Source: Rhodospirillales bacterium (GTDB lineage Bacteria; Pseudomonadota; Alphaproteobacteria; Micavibrionales; Micavibrionaceae). From it: a stretch of 64,000 nucleotides of DNA. Shown here piece after piece: positions 1 through 8,073 of the stretch. The position numbers and the translations under genes were made by a program. The first letter of the stretch is position 1. Each line of letters starts with the position of its first letter. The notes below the pieces were generated by a model. That model was not told where the DNA came from and searched no databases. It saw only the letters and a program-made list of their open reading frames with translations. The stretch covers positions 1-64,000 of the forward strand of contig CP060238.1 in assembly GCA_023898765.1 (NCBI GenBank). Reading direction: 5' to 3'.

Positions 1-448
1 TTGCGGCCAGCTCTGCATCAAGACGATCAGGGATCGTCAGCAGGTTGTCGCGTAGAGGGCGAAAGTGTTTGAATATCTGTGTTTCGGCTTCGTCACGGTC
101 GATATATTTTCCGGCCTCAACCTTGGCCTTAATCTCCAGCAATCTCGCTTTTTCGGTTTCGCTTTTGATCCGTGTTTTCAAAAGCAGCGTGGGCAATTCT
201 GATACAGGTAACCTGCCGGACATTTGCGTAGGCGTTGCGGGCGGCGCTGTATCTTGTGCGAGCGTTTGCGTGCTCCGGCGTAATGGCCGGGCAGGTTCAC
301 GCCGGGCTTCGAGGATTATATCAGCCTCATCACGGTCAATCTTACCGCGCTTCAGGCGTAAAACTTTATCCCTGACAAGCTCATGCACATACTGCCTGCT
401 GAATCCTTTATATTCAGCGTAGGCTTTCTGGCTCATCAGTTCGGTCAT
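1..448 (-). CDS. Terminase small subunit-like (Nu1-type) protein, partial
   Basis: The frame is open from an ATG at 448 to the left window edge with no stop, giving about 149 residues; a second in-frame ATG lies at 436. The first 45 residues look like a winged helix-turn-helix (KAYAEYKGFSRQYVHELVRD), which suits DNA recognition. The later part (KARLLEIKAKVEAGKYIDRD, then a helix with LRDNLLTIPDRL) resembles Nu1-like small terminase subunits that bind phage DNA for packaging. It is the most downstream of the leftward element genes seen here. A large terminase subunit would be expected further left, outside the window. The family call rests on motif likeness; another phage DNA-binding protein is possible. 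The C-terminus is cut by the window edge. Confidence 0.6.
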   Translation of the reverse strand, partial: MTELMSQKAYAEYKGFSRQYVHELVRDKVLRLKRGKIDRDEADIILEARREPARPLRRSTQTLAQDTAPPATPTQMSGRLPVSELPTLLLKTRIKSETEKARLLEIKAKVEAGKYIDRDEAETQIFKHFRPLRDNLLTIPDRLDAELAA

Positions 449-784
449 AATGTCAAGTAAGTGACGATTTGGTGTTCTAGCTTTACGCCGAATAACAACG
501 CACAATCAAAAGGTTAGATGGAAAGTGTCAAGTAGGTATGTCAAGGAAGTTGAAACCCCAGACGCTAAAAAACTCCCGCGCGTTCCCCGCCCCTATAGGT
601 TTCGGCTCCACAGGACCCGCGAGATTTTGTAAGTCAAGTTGATTGGGGGCGGTCGCAGCAGCAAATCGCGCATTTCTGTCCAGCATAGAAAAAACATACC
701 CCAAAAATCGAAAAAGTGTTTCAGGGAATGTGTGTTAACGGTGTTGCAACACTGTTTCAAATGGTTCGTAAGCATGACTGGCTC
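449..784. promoter_or_regulatory. 336-bp gene-free stretch upstream of the terminase-like gene
   Basis: I find no convincing gene here; a 60-codon minus-strand frame at 593-775 has unlikely composition. The stretch holds three copies of TGTCAAG(T/G)A(A/G)G at 451-461, 526-536 and 539-549. It also holds an inverted repeat at 737-756 whose core GTGTTGCAACAC (741-752) is perfectly palindromic; the arms extend outward with one mismatched pair. Since the terminase-like gene starts at 448, this is the natural place for its promoter and for regulator sites. Function is inferred. Confidence 0.35.
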
Positions 785-1228
785 TCAAAAACGCTTGAGT
801 TTATTTTGGTAGTCACCATCCGGATCATTGTTGTTCAAGATTGCTGCCAGACGATTTGTCCCCACGTTGAGGTGTCGCCAGAGCGTGGTCTTGCTGCTGT
901 TGAAATCATGCTCCAATACTTTCCATGGAATGTTATTGGCGCGCGCCCAGATCACCCGCTGCTCGATGACATTGAGCCATCGCAGCCAGCGCATGACTTC
1001 TTCCATGAAATCCACCTGCTTGGGAAGAGCGTAGTTGCGCCGCTGCCTTGCGTGCAGCATGTCGTAATATCGCTCCCAGTCATCCTTGAGCGTGTCCGGC
1101 CACATGGAATGATAACCGGGGACGCGCACATCAGGAATGCATCTGTGGATCTCTGCGGCTTCTTCCATAAACGCCATCACAATCTTTTCTGTCCAGTATG
1201 GTTCTGGTGGTGGGCCGATCATTTTCAT
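785..1228 (-). CDS. DUF6362-like phage protein
   Basis: A 147-residue protein of the phage type annotated DUF6362. It has a Trp/Arg-rich helical middle (WLRWLNVIEQRVIWARANN) and a C-terminal helix-turn-helix-like segment (NSSKTTLWRHLNVGTNRLAA), suggesting DNA binding, perhaps control of late genes or packaging. The start was set at the ATG at 1228: its first bases overlap the TGA of the upstream gene (ATGA), and AAGGAG lies just before it. The open frame reaches 1294, but that extension lies inside the upstream gene. It sits in a leftward operon with the next two genes. The family is recognised by overall pattern; the role is inferred. Confidence 0.6.
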   Translation of the reverse strand: MKMIGPPPEPYWTEKIVMAFMEEAAEIHRCIPDVRVPGYHSMWPDTLKDDWERYYDMLHARQRRNYALPKQVDFMEEVMRWLRWLNVIEQRVIWARANNIPWKVLEHDFNSSKTTLWRHLNVGTNRLAAILNNNDPDGDYQNKLKRF

Positions 1229-1431
1229 TGGGACTCCTTCCGCTCGCCGTAGAGCTTCTCTGCGATTTGTTTGACGAATTCTTTCTCTGGCCATGTCAGG
1301 CGATTGTCAGATGGGGCTACGTTCAAAACGCCTTGCTTCCGCCAGGCGGCTCTGCGCATCAGCTCCATCTCATCTTCGTTTTTGGGGCTGGCACCTGCTG
1401 CTCTTCCCAGTGGGCATTGGTAGTGGCTCAT
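1225..1431 (-). CDS. Small hypothetical phage protein
   Basis: A 68-residue hydrophilic protein that I do not recognise. It has a single Cys and mixed charge, no membrane segment, and a predicted helical C-terminus (EKEFVKQIAEKLYGERKES). The start ATG at 1431 is preceded by AAAGGAG at good spacing. Its stop overlaps the start of the DUF6362-like gene by four bases, so the two are probably translationally coupled. It is likely an accessory gene of the element. Confidence 0.55.
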   Translation of the reverse strand: MSHYQCPLGRAAGASPKNEDEMELMRRAAWRKQGVLNVAPSDNRLTWPEKEFVKQIAEKLYGERKESQ

Positions 1432-1454
1432 GGCCTTTCTCCTTTCTTTTCGGG

Positions 1455-2054
1455 TTAAAACGGGATGTCATCGCCCTTCGACCAGTCGAATGGCTTGTCC
1501 TGTTGCTCTGATGGAATTTCTTTTTTCGTGATGGCGGTTACTTCTGCGCCGGGAAAAAGCTGTTTGATTTTGGCCACGCTCTCGTCCATGCCATCGATCA
1601 GCTGGGCAATCTCGGTGATCGTCCATGTTTCCAAATCAGGTCTGGCAATGGCGTGCGCTTCGGCGGAGGTTTTGACAATCGCCACAACACGGCCTGATAC
1701 CGGAAGCCGTACTTCCCAAATATCCGCCGATAATACTGGTTGCCCGGCTTGTGTCGCTGCCTGATCCAAAGCCTGCCAGGCGCGTTTCATACCGCCCACC
1801 TGAATATCGATGAGAGTGAGATCACCGGATTGCAGCGCTTCATCCAGCAGATCTTTTTGTCGATAAAAGGCTCCCCGCATCTGATCGGAGACAAGCAGCG
1901 GCAAGCGATCAACGCCCCATTTGATTTCCATCTCTCTGGCCAGATAATCCAGCCCTTCGGTGAGGGAGCGTTTTTTGTAATGATCCGGCGCCATCGCTTG
2001 CTGGGCAGCACGAAGGGCATCGGGGTTGATGTATGGCTTGCGGTATTTGCTCAT
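1455..2054 (-). CDS. Hypothetical phage protein, 199 aa
   Basis: No family is recognised. The start is the ATG at 2054, preceded by GGAGGTGCGGC, a strong ribosome binding site; the frame extends to 2114 but the upstream ATG lacks such a site. The protein is helical and acidic toward the end and finishes with WSKGDDIPF, an acidic-aromatic tail of the kind that many DNA-replication partners (for example single-strand binding proteins) use to recruit other proteins. The tail is seen; the functional reading is inference. It follows the primase-helicase after a 184-bp repeat-rich gap, which hints at a role near replication. Confidence 0.5.
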   Translation of the reverse strand: MSKYRKPYINPDALRAAQQAMAPDHYKKRSLTEGLDYLAREMEIKWGVDRLPLLVSDQMRGAFYRQKDLLDEALQSGDLTLIDIQVGGMKRAWQALDQAATQAGQPVLSADIWEVRLPVSGRVVAIVKTSAEAHAIARPDLETWTITEIAQLIDGMDESVAKIKQLFPGAEVTAITKKEIPSEQQDKPFDWSKGDDIPF

Positions 2055-2120
2055 GCCGCACCTCCGGCAAGATCCGTCAGAGACCAGATCGTATTCGGAC
2101 GCCGCGCAGCGCAAGCGCGG

Positions 2121-2274
2121 CTTCCGAAATAGATCCTTAAGGATCTAGGGAACAGCTTCCGCAAATGCCTATTTAATAAAATCAATGTGTTAAGGGGTAT
2201 GCTTCCGCAGCTTCCGTAAACACTTCCGCATAATGAAATCAATGGTTTGTGTACCATGCTTCCGCTCCTTCCGT
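2121..2274. repeat. CTTCCG iteron-like repeats and 18-bp palindrome; candidate origin or control region
   Basis: Seven CTTCCG hexamers lie in the same orientation within 153 bp, at 2121, 2156, 2202, 2211, 2223, 2259 and 2268; an eighth lies at 2334. Two 39-bp direct repeats, 2179-2217 and 2236-2274, match at 29 of 39 positions and each ends in paired CTTCCG units. The perfect palindrome TAGATCCTTAAGGATCTA lies at 2130-2147. The second repeat copy overlaps the last codons of the primase-helicase. Iterons beside a replication gene suggest an origin or autoregulatory site; this is inference. Confidence 0.45.
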
Positions 2275-4437
2275 TTTTTGTTCTGGGAGTTTGATCAGGC
2301 GATAGCCTTTGAGTTTTGAACTTGAATTGATGACTTCCGTGGCGATGATGCCCTCATCAACCCACTTGCCCTGAAGGGTCTGAGCGACTGATTTGCTGAG
2401 GCCGAAATGCTTTTTGAGAAATTTGACGATATAACGTGGCCCGGTATTTGGTGCCTGTGATACAGGCTCTCCGGCATTCCAGTGGTTTTCGATTCCTTTC
2501 AGGATCTCGATCTCTGTTTCGAAATCTGGATACCCAATCTCATCCGGATCCAGATTGCTGAGGTTCAAATCCTGAACAAGAAGGCCACTTTCTGCGCGAA
2601 CGTATGTGTGAATAGCCTGTATTACATCATCATTGGTTTTGACAATGGCGCCTTGAATGATGGCGTTTTCTTCAAAATCCCGGCCTAAAAACTGGCAGCA
2701 GATCCGGGCGTAATCCTTGTCCGCCTGCCACAGGGCATAAGCACCGCGTGCGCCGTCCACCAGAGCCGTTGATCCACGTATCGCTTCCCGCGCTCCGGCA
2801 ACACTGGTGATGTTGTGCATGCCATCTTTGCGCATATGATGGGTGACGATAATCGTTGCCCCGGTCTCCGCGCAGATTTCCGCCAACGCCGACCACATAA
2901 ACTGTGCTGCCGCCGGATCCGATGTGACATCTGCCATGATGAAGGCTTGAAGCGGATCAATCACCACCAGCTTTAAATCCGGCAATTCCAGCAGTTGGGC
3001 TTTGAAGTCATGAAAAAATTCTGTTTTCTGCGGAACACCATTTTCCACATCAATCAGGGGACGCGGCCCGCCAACGCTCGGCATAGGAACAACAATCAGC
3101 CGGTCACCTGCCAGCACGCGTTTATCGGCTTCATCAATTTTATTGAAACGGCGGTGAATGGTTTCGTAACTATCTTCTGCAGCCAGGATAACCGCTGTGC
3201 CGTGTTCCTTCAGTTGCCCGCCAAACACACGGTACGGAAATGACATTGAGGTGGTGGGCAGCGAAACATGCAGCGCCAGATCCAAAGCCATATAGCTTTT
3301 TCCGACACCGCCCATTGCTGCCAGCAGGATCGGCACACCAAGAGGAATTTGATTTTCAACTAGCCAGCGCTGCTCTGGTGCTTCTCCTGCATATTTATGA
3401 CCATTCCAATCTTTCAAGACCAGGGATGGTATTGGCGAGAGTTTTGGCTGCTCTAAAAGAACTGACGGGTTTTGAATGTTCCATTTGTCCCGCGCGCCTT
3501 GCAGCATTTTCGTTACTTCGCTGCGCGTTTGCTCGCGGGTGTAGCCAGATAAAGTCAGACTTTCAGAAGCCAGCAGGATTTCCTGATCTGACATGCCCGC
3601 ATTCACCCAGTGAGCAGTGAGCCTGACCATATTTTTGTGCCATTCCCGTCCGGCGCGGATATTGGCGATACAGCCATCGACCGACAATCCATTCAGATCG
3701 GGCAGATTTAATGTACTGTGATGTGTCACAGGTGTTTGTGTGTTTTCGGGAAGTGTCGCGGAAGTCTGCGGAAGTTGTGGAAGAACATGTGTGACAATGT
3801 TTAGAAGTGCTTCCGCCGGAACATCAGGCCGCCCTAAAAACTGGACTTCCGTTACTTCCGCTACGCGCCCTGGCTTGACCGGCCACGCAATGGAACCGCC
3901 CAATCGCATGACGCGGGAAGGATTAACAACTGTCTCATCGCCGCTCATGGCAACGGCGAGATGCTTATTGATAAACCTGGCTTTATCCGGATCAGTTTCC
4001 GGTTCATCCAGCCGCCACCATAACTGAGCGCGGAAATGGGGATGTTGCCCTGTGATCACGACCAATGTCGGGCCGACTGCACCATAAATCTCGCGCGCTT
4101 TGGATGCTACGCCTGGCTCATCCAGATCAACGTAAGCTGAGGTTAAAGAAAAAAAGGCATCATCACTGGTGCGCTTATGATCAGGCAACCCCTTTTTGCG
4201 TAAGGCCGCGCCGATATAAACATTGCTGCCCTCAGCATTGCGCGCGGCGGCAAAATCAGGAATCTCTCCAAAATCTGTAATATCAAAAAGCCGGGCTTTC
4301 GAGAGCGCGTGATTATTCTGGGGATCCGTCCATGCCAACTCAATCATCCCATCCGCATGAGTTTCGCCAAAAAGATGCGTCAGCTGCAACAGCATCGCTT
4401 CTTTGTTCGGCTCCAGATGTGATTGATCGGCAGTCAT
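2239..4437 (-). CDS. Primase-helicase (RepB-like primase plus RepA-type AAA+ helicase)
   Basis: A 732-residue two-part replication protein. Residues about 80-215 look like an archaeo-eukaryotic-type primase domain, with AYVDLDEP as a candidate catalytic acidic motif and NPSRVMRLGGSIAWP as the conserved second motif. Residues about 355-600 are a RecA-fold ATPase of the AAA_25/RepA hexameric helicase type, with Walker A AAMGGVGKSYMALD and Walker B LVVIDPL, followed by IIVTHHMRK. The C-terminal 130 residues may hold a winged helix. It probably unwinds and primes element DNA. The ATG at 4437 starts the frame. The gene carries several CGGAAG/CTTCCG motifs and ends inside the iteron-like region. 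Confidence 0.75.
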   Translation of the reverse strand: MTADQSHLEPNKEAMLLQLTHLFGETHADGMIELAWTDPQNNHALSKARLFDITDFGEIPDFAAARNAEGSNVYIGAALRKKGLPDHKRTSDDAFFSLTSAYVDLDEPGVASKAREIYGAVGPTLVVITGQHPHFRAQLWWRLDEPETDPDKARFINKHLAVAMSGDETVVNPSRVMRLGGSIAWPVKPGRVAEVTEVQFLGRPDVPAEALLNIVTHVLPQLPQTSATLPENTQTPVTHHSTLNLPDLNGLSVDGCIANIRAGREWHKNMVRLTAHWVNAGMSDQEILLASESLTLSGYTREQTRSEVTKMLQGARDKWNIQNPSVLLEQPKLSPIPSLVLKDWNGHKYAGEAPEQRWLVENQIPLGVPILLAAMGGVGKSYMALDLALHVSLPTTSMSFPYRVFGGQLKEHGTAVILAAEDSYETIHRRFNKIDEADKRVLAGDRLIVVPMPSVGGPRPLIDVENGVPQKTEFFHDFKAQLLELPDLKLVVIDPLQAFIMADVTSDPAAAQFMWSALAEICAETGATIIVTHHMRKDGMHNITSVAGAREAIRGSTALVDGARGAYALWQADKDYARICCQFLGRDFEENAIIQGAIVKTNDDVIQAIHTYVRAESGLLVQDLNLSNLDPDEIGYPDFETEIEILKGIENHWNAGEPVSQAPNTGPRYIVKFLKKHFGLSKSVAQTLQGKWVDEGIIATEVINSSSKLKGYRLIKLPEQKTEGAEAWYTNH

Positions 4438-4505
4438 TAAAATTCAGCTTTCAAGAAAAGAGCGGTTGCCCGGCGTAGTGCCGGACAACCAAGTTGCAGG
4501 GAGGT

Positions 4506-5243
4506 TTAGAAGACGGGTTTGTTGAGGCTGCCACTGTCCGGCTGAGGTGAGGCCGATTGAAAGGAGTTATCCGTTTGCGGCGGCTGGACAGACGTGGCGG
4601 CCTGAGAAGGTGGTGGAGCTGGCTGTGCAGCTTTAAACCCTGTGTTCGCTTGCGGCGCGGCCTGCGCGAACCCGGACTGGCTGGCAAATTGCTGCTGGCC
4701 TTGATTATTACCGTCATCGCCAAGCGGTTCATCAAAGGCCGCCGGACGATCAATCCATCCCGTAATCTGGAAGCTTGGGATGTTCGTACGGCCACCTTTG
4801 CGGCCAATTTGCGTAGGCGTTGCGCCGACATATTGAACAAGCGGCACTTTGCCTGGATTTTGATCCTTGGCTTGTTCATACAGGGCATACAGCCCCTTAA
4901 TGCCTTCAACAGCGCCAACACCCGTCGTGGCAAATTCGCGCAGCTGGAGCGGTGCATATTCCTGTGGCAAGAGGATCAACACATGGAAACCCTTTTTCCA
5001 TTCACGGCCATCATTTGGTTTGGGTGCCTGGTGTTCCAATGACGGATCCCAGACCCATTCAGGAGCCTGGTCTTCTTGGAAACATCCCCATCCGGTTTTG
5101 ATTTTTCCAAAATCAAACAGGCATTGCGGAAGCTGTATGGTTTTCATGCCTTCATCAGTTGAGAGCATCCAGCTGGCGGTTCCGGCCATATAGCGGACAT
5201 GTGGTACGGCATTGGCAGAGCGTTCGAGGTTATGGAGTGGCAT
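4506..5243 (-). CDS. Phage replication-associated protein with disordered Gln/Pro tail
   Basis: A 245-residue protein. Residues 1-155 form a folded domain (MPLHNLERS, KTGWGCFQEDQAPEWVWD, GFHVLILLPQEYAPLQLRE). From about 165 it is low-complexity Gln/Ala/Pro/Ser sequence ending in LNKPVF. A compact domain plus a disordered tail with a short terminal peptide resembles single-stranded-DNA-binding or annealing proteins, but no OB-fold signature is certain, so the product is left open. AAAGGA precedes the ATG at 5243. It lies between the nuclease and the primase-helicase, consistent with a replication or recombination module. Confidence 0.55.
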   Translation of the reverse strand: MPLHNLERSANAVPHVRYMAGTASWMLSTDEGMKTIQLPQCLFDFGKIKTGWGCFQEDQAPEWVWDPSLEHQAPKPNDGREWKKGFHVLILLPQEYAPLQLREFATTGVGAVEGIKGLYALYEQAKDQNPGKVPLVQYVGATPTQIGRKGGRTNIPSFQITGWIDRPAAFDEPLGDDGNNQGQQQFASQSGFAQAAPQANTGFKAAQPAPPPSQAATSVQPPQTDNSFQSASPQPDSGSLNKPVF

Positions 5244-5275
5244 TGGTCATTTTCCTTTCTTGATTGATGCGTTGT

Positions 5276-6079
5276 TTAAAAACCCCAAAGCTCTCTGGCG
5301 GCACCTGCCGTCAAAGAGTCCCAGCGGAAGTTTGAATAATCGGGGATGGTGAGCTGGCTGAGTTCCTGCCAGTCGCTGGAAAGGGATAAAAATCGCTGCA
5401 GACAATGTGCAATGCCTGTGGCGGTATGAATGGCGTAAGCAGCAGCCTCCGGCGTTAATTCCAGAACGTCCGCTTTTGCTTTTGTGACATAGGCAAATCG
5501 CTGCGCCCGGTTGCCGGATGCCTTCCAATACACCGCGCCTTGTAGCTGATGATCGAAAGACATATCGGTTGGCATGCGTGCCGTGGTTTTGAGGTCGATA
5601 TCAAGGCCATGCTGATCGAAGGAAAAATCCTTAAAACCGATCAGCGGTACAGGGATTCCATCGAGAAAAACTTCAATGCGATGTTGTTTTCCGGTTTCCG
5701 GCTTTGTGGGGATACCATAAGGGCGGAGCGTGCGAAGCGCATTCCTCACCATGCCGTCCCAGGCTTGCTTTCGTCCTTCTGCCGGACGACCTGTGATTTC
5801 CTGTAGCTTGTTTTCCCGGTCTTCCTGATCAAAGCCGAGCGCCGTCTTTTTCAGATATTCATCTTTGGCGAATTGAATGATCGCCTCTTCATCCATGTCC
5901 GGATGATCAAGGCCGCGGGCAACAGCTTCTTCCACCGCAATGCCTGCCAGCATATTGACGCTTTGCTGTCCTTTAACTTTTCCCAGATAACGAATGATCC
6001 AGAGCGGCAAATTATCGCGGGCGAGATTAAGGCTCGATGCGGAAAGATGCTCAATGCCGTGTTTTTGAAATGGGTTCAT
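5276..6079 (-). CDS. PD-(D/E)XK nuclease superfamily protein
   Basis: A 267-residue protein of the phage Cas4/RecB-like exonuclease kind. The core GFKDFSF then LDIDLKTTARMP fits the D-(x)n-D/E-x-K active site. An upstream acidic helix with AVEEAVARG and a downstream QLQGAVYW (Q-x-x-x-Y motif of RecB-type nucleases) complete the fold. It probably processes DNA ends in recombination or replication. The chosen start, the ATG at 6079, has TGAGG six bases upstream; a GTG at 6091, overlapping the previous stop, is an alternative adding four residues. It is part of the leftward operon downstream of the S24 gene. Confidence 0.7.
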   Translation of the reverse strand: MNPFQKHGIEHLSASSLNLARDNLPLWIIRYLGKVKGQQSVNMLAGIAVEEAVARGLDHPDMDEEAIIQFAKDEYLKKTALGFDQEDRENKLQEITGRPAEGRKQAWDGMVRNALRTLRPYGIPTKPETGKQHRIEVFLDGIPVPLIGFKDFSFDQHGLDIDLKTTARMPTDMSFDHQLQGAVYWKASGNRAQRFAYVTKAKADVLELTPEAAAYAIHTATGIAHCLQRFLSLSSDWQELSQLTIPDYSNFRWDSLTAGAARELWGF

Positions 6080-6087
6080 GGCAAGCC

Positions 6088-6276
6088 TCACTTCTTCCGG
6101 CTTGCTTTTTGGCGTTTGACACCATTCAGCCAGGACTTGAGCTTGCGGGCTTTTTGATAAGCGTCTTCTGCGCTGGCGATCAGATCATCCAATTCCTGAT
6201 CCGAAAGTGCCAACAGGTCACCAACAGGTGTTTTATATATGTCGTCTAATTCGAGGGGGCGTTTATCGTTTGTCAT
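6088..6276 (-). CDS. Small hypothetical phage protein, 62 aa
   Basis: A short, charged, probably helical protein with an acidic middle (ALSDQELDDLIASAEDAY) and a very basic tail (KRQKASRKK). AAGGAGA lies ahead of the ATG at 6276, and the stop touches the start of the nuclease gene, implying coupled expression. No family is recognised. Confidence 0.5.
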   Translation of the reverse strand: MTNDKRPLELDDIYKTPVGDLLALSDQELDDLIASAEDAYQKARKLKSWLNGVKRQKASRKK

Positions 6277-6377
6277 TTCGCTGATCTCCTTGCGTATGTA
6301 ATGGAGATCAGCTTGAGTTATTCAGGGTGGTGAGCGCGTGGTGACGGCTTGGTGCTCAGCTTATGACGGGGTTGTGA

Positions 6378-6911
6378 TTAACCCACCAATCGATGAATGA
6401 TATTCGTCACCACACCCCAGATATGCAGGCGGCTGTTACCGTTCAGCTTAATAGGCTCGTATTTATCATTCTCCGGTTTTAAGAAAATTTCATTATCTTT
6501 AATGTGCAGACGCTTGACGGTGAGATTGTCATCGACACCAGCGATTACGATATGGCCATGCTGGGCTTCAATGGAACGATCAACAATCAAAATATCGCCG
6601 GAACGAATATTGGCACCGACCATGGAATCACCCTCGGCCATGACCATGAAGGTTTGTTCCATGTCTTTGATGAAAAATTCATTCAGATCAATGTAATCCT
6701 CAACATGGTCTTCCAGAAATGAGGGGGAGCCAGCCGGAACGCCAGCCATGTACAATGGTATGCGTTGACGTTTTACTTTTTTAACGCGGATAAAATCCTT
6801 AACATCTTTCACAAGACTCGCTGGAACCCGCAGTGCTTTTGTTGGCTCACCGTATTTTCCAGAGCCTGACTTGCGGCCAGCGCCCTCTCTTTTTCCACCA
6901 TGACTGCTCAT
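6378..6911 (-). CDS. S24/LexA-UmuD-type peptidase protein
   Basis: A 177-residue S24-family protein. The catalytic serine is in EGDSMVGANI and the general-base lysine in LTVKRL; a plausible self-cleavage pair lies near YMAGVPAG, upstream of the catalytic core. The first 45 residues begin with GGKREGAGRKSG and show no clear helix-turn-helix, so it looks closer to UmuD-like or truncated repressor proteins than to a full CI repressor. No umuC lies beside it. It is divergent from the plus-strand gene at 7045, where a repressor would often sit, so it may still regulate the element through RecA-stimulated cleavage. Family certain, role uncertain. Confidence 0.75.
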   Translation of the reverse strand: MSSHGGKREGAGRKSGSGKYGEPTKALRVPASLVKDVKDFIRVKKVKRQRIPLYMAGVPAGSPSFLEDHVEDYIDLNEFFIKDMEQTFMVMAEGDSMVGANIRSGDILIVDRSIEAQHGHIVIAGVDDNLTVKRLHIKDNEIFLKPENDKYEPIKLNGNSRLHIWGVVTNIIHRLVG

Positions 6912-6937
6912 AAATTTTCCTTGAGGTTGTATTCAGA

Positions 6938-6973
6938 TTGACTCAATTTATTTGATTGTGGTACAAAAATCAA
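6938..6973 (+). promoter_or_regulatory. Divergent region: candidate promoter and operator-like inverted repeat
   Basis: Between the S24 gene and the plus-strand gene, TTGACT (6938-6943) and TACAAA (6962-6967) are spaced by 18 bases and could form a -35/-10 pair. An inverted repeat at 6952-6973, with outer arms TTGAT/ATCAA and inner arms TGT/ACA, overlaps the -10 region, as an operator would. Visual match only. Confidence 0.3.
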
Positions 6974-7044
6974 GTTGGTTGTGTTGGCGGGATTCGACTT
7001 ACCGATACCAAGGAAACATTGCAGGAAGGAAAGGAGCTGGAGCT

Positions 7045-7806
7045 ATGGCGAGCTTACCAGAAAGGGTTTTTTATTCTCTAAGCGATCTTCAGACAGCCTG
7101 GCAGATCAGCTCCTCGGATATCAGGCAATGGCTCATGCATGGACAGATCCGGGCGAATGTTTGGCTTCCCCTGATGAGCGTTTATGAAATCAGGGAAGAA
7201 ACAGATGGCGCGCGCATTATCCTGACGAAAGAATTACGACATTGGGAAGGCTACACACCGCTCCACCCGCACCATTGCAGGACGCTATTCAAATCGGGCA
7301 AAGTTTACTTGCGCGATTTTTTATGCCCGGAGAGTAATTCCAGATTGATGCTTCCCGACACAGCAGACAGCATGCGTTTTTCTATTGATGACCTAGTGAT
7401 CCTGAATGATGATCGGAAACATTTTGAGAAGCAGTATCACATCAGCGAAACATCCGTTTGTAATGTCAAAATAATAGGCCGCGTTGGCAAAACGCAGCCT
7501 ATTATCAAGAGCACAGATTATGATCCAACATTTAAAAAGGTGGTGTTCAACGGCCAGAAACATAATTTTGGCGCTATTCAAGCTGACATCATTCGCCAGC
7601 TTTACGAAGCCGCGCTGGATGGAAAACCATGGCAGAATGGTAAGCAGCTTCTTGCCAAAGCCGGATCGCAAAGCTTCACACTATCCAATATTTTCAAACG
7701 CAATCCGCTCTGGCGGCATTTGATTATATCTGACGGGCGCGGCAGTTATCGGCTGGATGAAGGCTTTGTGTCTTCTATCGCTGATCACCAGCCCATCACC
7801 ACCTAA
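7045..7806 (+). CDS. Hypothetical protein, 253 aa
   Basis: I do not recognise a family. The start is the ATG at 7045, with AAGGAG eight bases upstream; the open frame begins earlier, at 6952, without a ribosome site and inside the promoter region. Residues 5-50 resemble a helix-turn-helix or excisionase-like fold (YSLSDLQTAWQISSSDIRQW). The C-terminal third (QADIIRQLYEAALDGKPWQN, then FKRNPLWRHLIISDGRGSYR) looks like a winged helix, so a DNA-binding or regulatory role is plausible. It is the first plus-strand gene, divergent from the S24 protein. Confidence 0.55.
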   Translation: MASLPERVFYSLSDLQTAWQISSSDIRQWLMHGQIRANVWLPLMSVYEIREETDGARIILTKELRHWEGYTPLHPHHCRTLFKSGKVYLRDFLCPESNSRLMLPDTADSMRFSIDDLVILNDDRKHFEKQYHISETSVCNVKIIGRVGKTQPIIKSTDYDPTFKKVVFNGQKHNFGAIQADIIRQLYEAALDGKPWQNGKQLLAKAGSQSFTLSNIFKRNPLWRHLIISDGRGSYRLDEGFVSSIADHQPITT

Positions 7807-7889
7807 GCACTAACTGGGCACCACGCGCTCACTAGTGCTGTTGCTTCAAAATTATTGGCATCAAAACTTTAACATAATGATGCTAAATA

Positions 7890-8063
7890 ATGAACCAAAC
7901 CCAGCCCCATACAATGACAACCGAGGAACGGCTCGATGAAATTGCCAGCATTCTGGCAAAAGCAGTCGTCCGTGTGCAAAAACGTGCAGAAATAAGCGCA
8001 TTCGGAGAGAGTTCTACTGGACTTCACCGCCAAGCGAAGCGTCCATGTCATGACCAAAAGTAA
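7890..8063 (+). CDS. Small protein (57 aa) upstream of the DUF2924-recombinase pair
   Basis: A 57-residue open frame from the ATG at 7890 (a second in-frame ATG is at 7914, MTTEERLDEIASILA) to the TAA at 8061-8063. The N-terminal half is an amphipathic helix (ERLDEIASILAKAVVRVQKR); the end is basic. Similar small proteins accompany DUF2924 and large serine recombinases in alphaproteobacterial elements, to my knowledge. The next gene starts 10 bases later, so the three genes look like one transcription unit. The function is unknown. Confidence 0.55.
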   Translation: MNQTQPHTMTTEERLDEIASILAKAVVRVQKRAEISAFGESSTGLHRQAKRPCHDQK

Positions 8064-8073
8064 AGGAGAGAGC

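Noticed and set aside
593..775. 60-codon minus-strand open frame upstream of the terminase-like gene
   Set aside because: No ribosome site, odd composition and overlap with the palindrome and repeat region; treated as non-coding.
716..1252. 178-codon plus-strand frame over the DUF6362-like gene
   Set aside because: It is the antisense shadow of a gene with a better start, operon overlap and family likeness.
2051..2257. 68-codon minus-strand frame across the iteron-like region
   Set aside because: Made of repeat sequence; no ribosome site or family likeness.
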